A DNA stretch of 64,000 nucleotides. Source: Streptomyces roseifaciens (GTDB taxonomy: Bacteria; Actinomycetota; Actinomycetes; Streptomycetales; Streptomycetaceae). Below are positions 61,394-64,000 of the stretch, piece by piece. The DNA lies in NCBI RefSeq assembly GCF_001445655.1, contig NZ_LNBE01000004.1, forward strand, positions 1,612,001 to 1,676,000, given 5' to 3'. The translations under genes and the position numbers were made by a program. The notes below the pieces were generated by a model. The model saw nothing but the letters and a program-made list of their open reading frames with translations, did no database searches and was not told where the DNA came from. The stretch's first letter is position 1. Each line of letters begins with the position of its first letter.

Positions 61394-62113
61394 ATGAGCA
61401 TGCTCACCCCTCCCGGCATGGGCAGGAAGTACCGCATTACGGGCAAGCGATTCCCGCACATGCGCCGCCCCAGAAACCGCCGCAGGATCGTGCTCGCCGC
61501 AGTCACCTCAACCGCCGCGTTCGCCCTGGCCGGATGGGGGACCTTCCAGCTCGTCGACGTCTTCACCGGGGGCCCCAGCGAGACCCAGGCCCACGGCGCG
61601 GGCGCGAAGGGCGGGAAGGGGGCTAAGGACGGCGACTGCAAAGCGGCGGACGAGGGCGAGGAGTCGAAACCGCTGCCACGCCCCTCCGACATCACCGTCA
61701 ACGTCTACAACGCGACTCCGCGCGGCGGACTCGCCAAGATCACCGCGGATGAACTCAAGAGCCGCGGCTTCAAGATCGGCAAGGTGGGCAACGCGCCCGC
61801 GCTCTACGACAAGAAGGTCGAGCAGGTGGGCCTGCTGATCGGTGCCCCGACGGCCGCGGAGGGCGCGCTGAGAGTCGTCGGCACCCAGATGGCCGGTGCC
61901 GAGGTCAAGAACGACCAGCGCGCTGTCGACGAGGAGGTCGATCTGGTCATCGGCAACGAGTACAAGGAGCTCACGGGGCGGCAGGACGCCGACCGGGCCC
62001 TGACCGACATGGGCGTCGAACCGGGCGAGGCGCCTCCCTCGGACGCGCCCTCCTCGGCGCCCCCGTCACCGTCGAAGGCGCCGTCCCCGGCGCCGAAGCC
62101 CTCGAAGTGCTGA
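61394..62113 (+). CDS. LytR C-terminal domain protein
   Basis: A 239-residue membrane-anchored protein. The N-terminus is basic (YRITGKRFPHMRRPRNRRR) ahead of one membrane segment (IVLAAVTSTAAFALAGWGTF, about residues 32-51). The outer LytR-C domain runs about 95-190 (DITVNVYNATPRGGLAKITA; VGLLIGAPTAAEGALRVVGT). The C-terminus is Pro/Ser/Ala repeat (SSAPPSPSKAPSPAPKPSKC). Role in cell envelope is assumed. ATG 61394. Confidence 0.88.
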   Translation: MSMLTPPGMGRKYRITGKRFPHMRRPRNRRRIVLAAVTSTAAFALAGWGTFQLVDVFTGGPSETQAHGAGAKGGKGAKDGDCKAADEGEESKPLPRPSDITVNVYNATPRGGLAKITADELKSRGFKIGKVGNAPALYDKKVEQVGLLIGAPTAAEGALRVVGTQMAGAEVKNDQRAVDEEVDLVIGNEYKELTGRQDADRALTDMGVEPGEAPPSDAPSSAPPSPSKAPSPAPKPSKC

Positions 62114-62142
62114 GGGGATGAGGCCTGCGGCCCGGCATGACA

Positions 62143-62175
62143 CCGCCGGTCTTCCACGACGTGGAAGACCGGCGG
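62143..62175. terminator. Bidirectional terminator
   Basis: A perfect 15-bp hairpin, CCGCCGGTCTTCCAC-GAC-GTGGAAGACCGGCGG, between the convergent LytR-C and upp genes. Confidence 0.85.
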
Positions 62176-62215
62176 AATGCGCGGTGAAGGCCCGCGCGTG
62201 CGTCGGAGCCGGCGG

Positions 62216-62851
62216 CTAGCCCGCCGTGCCGTACATGCGGTCGCCCGCGTCGCCCAGGCCCGGGACGATGTAGCCGTTCTCGTTGAGGCGCTCGTCGACC
62301 GAGGCGGTGACCACGGTGACCGGGGCGCCCGCGAGCTCGCGCTCCATGACCTCGACGCCCTCCGGGGCGGCCAGCAGGCAGATCGCGGTGACGTCGTCGG
62401 CGCCGCGCTCGATCAGCTCGTTGATCGCCGCGACCAGCGTGCCGCCGGTCGCCAGCATCGGGTCCAGGACGTAGACCTGGCGGCCCGAGAGGTCGTCGGG
62501 CATGCGCGTGGCGTAGGTCTCCGCCTTGAGGGTCTCCTCGTTGCGGATCATGCCCAGGAAGCCCACCTCGGCGGTCGGCAGCAGCCGGACCATGCCGTCG
62601 AGCATGCCGAGGCCGGCGCGCAGGATCGGCACCACGAGCGGGCGCGGGTGGGAGAGCTTGACGCCGGTGGTCGCCGTCACCGGGGACTCGATGTCCACCT
62701 GCTCGGTGCGCACGTCGCGCGTGGCCTCGTAGGCGAGCAGGGTGACCAGCTCGTCGGCGAGACGCCGGAAGGTGGGGGAATCGGTGCGCTTGTCGCGCAG
62801 GGTGGTGAGCTTGTGCGCCACCAGGGGGTGGTCGACGACGTGGATCCGCAT
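62216..62851 (-). CDS. upp: Uracil phosphoribosyltransferase
   Basis: A 211-residue enzyme converting uracil and PRPP into UMP. The PRPP-binding loop is [18 protein letters not shown] (about residues 126-143). The uracil-binding C-terminal region contains [19 protein letters not shown]-terminus [19 protein letters not shown] is canonical. Length is normal. Single gene with terminator downstream, pyrimidine salvage. Confidence 0.97.
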   Translation of the reverse strand: MRIHVVDHPLVAHKLTTLRDKRTDSPTFRRLADELVTLLAYEATRDVRTEQVDIESPVTATTGVKLSHPRPLVVPILRAGLGMLDGMVRLLPTAEVGFLGMIRNEETLKAETYATRMPDDLSGRQVYVLDPMLATGGTLVAAINELIERGADDVTAICLLAAPEGVEVMERELAGAPVTVVTASVDERLNENGYIVPGLGDAGDRMYGTAG

Positions 62852-63040
62852 GACATCGACATTAACCGAGCTTTCGGCCCCGGGCCGCCGCCGTGCGGCG
62901 TTCGACCCTCCGCCGCAGGTCTGCGGGGGTCTGTCGCCGCACTGGCATCAAACCACCACTTAGGGGGAAAGTGGGCACGTACGCCCGGTCTGTCGCTCCG
63001 GGCGTGGCCGGCGAAGCACTCGGCACGAGGTGGTCCTGCC

Positions 63041-63277
63041 ATGGCTGAAGACGCCCCCGAGAAGCCCGACACGACGCGTGGCGCACCGGCGCCCGAACCC
63101 CGCACCGGCGCCGAACCCGGCCCCGGGGCCGAGGAGGAGGCGGACCGCCGCCGCAGACGCGCCCAGTTCCTGCGCGAGCTCAACGAGGCGAAGGAGCTCC
63201 GCGACCGCGTCCAGCCGCGCCGGGCGCGGGCCGCCCGGATGCGCCAGCAGATGCGGATGAGGACCTTCCGCTGGTGA
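63041..63277 (+). CDS. Small charged hypothetical protein
   Basis: A 78-residue protein. The first 38 residues are acidic and Pro-rich; the rest is a basic helix (RRRRRAQFLRELNEAKELRD; ARAARMRQQMRMRTFRW). No motif is recognisable. The Arg-rich C-terminus may bind nucleic acid. It is conserved in position in streptomycetes, as I recall, between upp and the deaminase-associated gene. ATG 63041. Confidence 0.7.
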   Translation: MAEDAPEKPDTTRGAPAPEPRTGAEPGPGAEEEADRRRRRAQFLRELNEAKELRDRVQPRRARAARMRQQMRMRTFRW

Positions 63278-63451
63278 CGCGGCCGCCCGGACGGCGGTGC
63301 CCGCAGCGCCACGTGAGGCACATCTCTTCGGACTGCTGCACGACGCAGCGCGGAAGACCTCTCGCAACGGCGAGGTTTCTGCCACGATTCCGAGTGGGCG
63401 GGGTGGTCCCCGTCCGGCCCGGCACCGCCTATGACCAGTGGGAGAGTCACG

Positions 63452-63979
63452 GTGTACTTCGCCGCACTGCTCGCGCGCACCGACGACGGATGGGAAGCGA
63501 GCGACACAGAACTCGACAACGTGGAAACCCTGGCCGACCTCGCCGACCTGGCCCGGGAAGCCTCCTCCGAGGAGGACACGGTCCTCGCCCTCATCGAGCA
63601 GGAGGGCGCCTGGTTCGGCGTCGTCCGCGTCGACGGTGAGGACGATCCGCGCGTCTTCGTCTCGAACGCCGTCGTCGCGGGCCGCAGCTCGTACGGCGCG
63701 ATGCTCGTCGACGAGCTGATCGGCCGCGACGACACCGATGCCGACGAGCTCGACGACCTCGACCTGGACGGCACGGAGGACGGCGAGCCCGACCCCGTGG
63801 AGGACGACACCGAGGGGACGGACGCCGCCGAGCCGCGGCCGGACGGCCCCCTCGGCGACTACGAGCTCCTCTCCGACCTCGGCGTGGGCGGGAAGGAGCT
63901 GCTCGCCCTCGAAGGGGACGCCCTCAGCGAGATCGCCGACGCCCTCGGCTGCACGGACGTCCTGGAGGCCGTGCGCTGA
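63452..63979 (+). CDS. tRNA adenosine deaminase-associated protein
   Basis: A 175-residue acidic protein found next to tadA in actinobacteria. The N-terminus VYFAALLARTDDGWEASDTE and EEDTVLALIEQEGAWFGVVR are diagnostic. An acidic Asp/Glu linker (DTDADELDDLDLDGTED, about 95-130) separates it from a C-terminal helical unit (LSDLGVGGKELLALEGDALS). tadA itself should start just beyond the right edge. GTG 63452 with GGGAGA 6 bases upstream is preferred over ATG 63431. Role in deamination is not established. Confidence 0.9.
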   Translation: MYFAALLARTDDGWEASDTELDNVETLADLADLAREASSEEDTVLALIEQEGAWFGVVRVDGEDDPRVFVSNAVVAGRSSYGAMLVDELIGRDDTDADELDDLDLDGTEDGEPDPVEDDTEGTDAAEPRPDGPLGDYELLSDLGVGGKELLALEGDALSEIADALGCTDVLEAVR

Positions 63980-64000
63980 CGCCCGCCCGGGCAGGTTCGC

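Overview
This window is high-GC actinobacterial chromosome and almost certainly Streptomyces. The evidence is third-position GC bias throughout, GTG starts, tandem sigF/sigN-type sigma genes, an SSI-type protease inhibitor, DHA2 drug exporters, a LytR-C protein beside upp, and a tRNA-deaminase-associated gene at the right end. The gene order from about 36 kb to 64 kb, with a perfect 14-bp parS-like palindrome at 30169-30182, suggests the origin-proximal core half of a linear chromosome. This is inferred from remembered Streptomyces gene order, not from a search.

Layout. 1-7.0 kb holds housekeeping genes: a secreted unknown, a SEC-C protein, an anti-sigma-type ATPase, a glycerophosphodiesterase and an HtrA protease. 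7.07-10.84 kb is a short accessory segment bounded by the 3' part of tRNA-Ser(TGA) and an 80-bp near-identical copy of it (three mismatches), the footprint of an integrated element that has lost its integrase. It carries a SnoaL-like protein, a small hydrophilic protein, an APH-fold kinase and gene debris. 11.3-22.5 kb has a DHA2 exporter with divergent TetR, a glycosyltransferase, a cysteine-less AhpD-like protein, a zinc-ribbon protein next to an unknown gene, a DUF2993 lipid-binding protein, a PrmC-related methyltransferase, a flavin-fold enzyme and its TetR. 22.7-28.7 kb has a MaoC/DUF35 fusion, a MaoC protein and an Ltp2-like thiolase-fold protein with overlapping stop/start codons, followed by a DUF1906 protein, an ECF-type sigma factor and an acyl-CoA ligase. 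28.8-36 kb has an MFS exporter and divergent TetR with parS between them, a very large PAS/degenerate-kinase/receiver protein that is frameshifted here, and an SSI inhibitor. 36.2-36.8 kb has tRNA-Ser(GCT), tRNA-Arg(ACG) and initiator tRNA-fMet.

36.9-42.7 kb is a four-gene operon: response regulator, histidine kinase, GT2-GtrA fusion and GT39 transferase, probably a regulated cell-envelope glycosylation unit. 42.8-48 kb has two DHA2 exporters, one with TetR and one with MarR. 49.4-53.2 kb is a stress/differentiation sigma region (sigN-like, sigF-like, a Dabb protein, a small membrane protein and a STAS antagonist).

54.8-57.5 kb is a compact lasso-peptide biosynthetic cluster on the minus strand in the order A-C-B1-B2. 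It includes a 50-codon precursor gene with the YxxP recognition motif and an unusually short predicted core. No exporter lies next to it. The right end holds a hydrolase, a HhH-GPD protein, a B3/4 editing-domain protein with divergent XRE-cupin regulator, a VapB-like small protein, a LytR-C protein, upp, and the tRNA-deaminase-associated gene.

A general property of this genome is visible: many coding termini and short intergenic stretches consist of degenerate tandem repeats of 7-24 bp, a sign of replication-slippage expansion.
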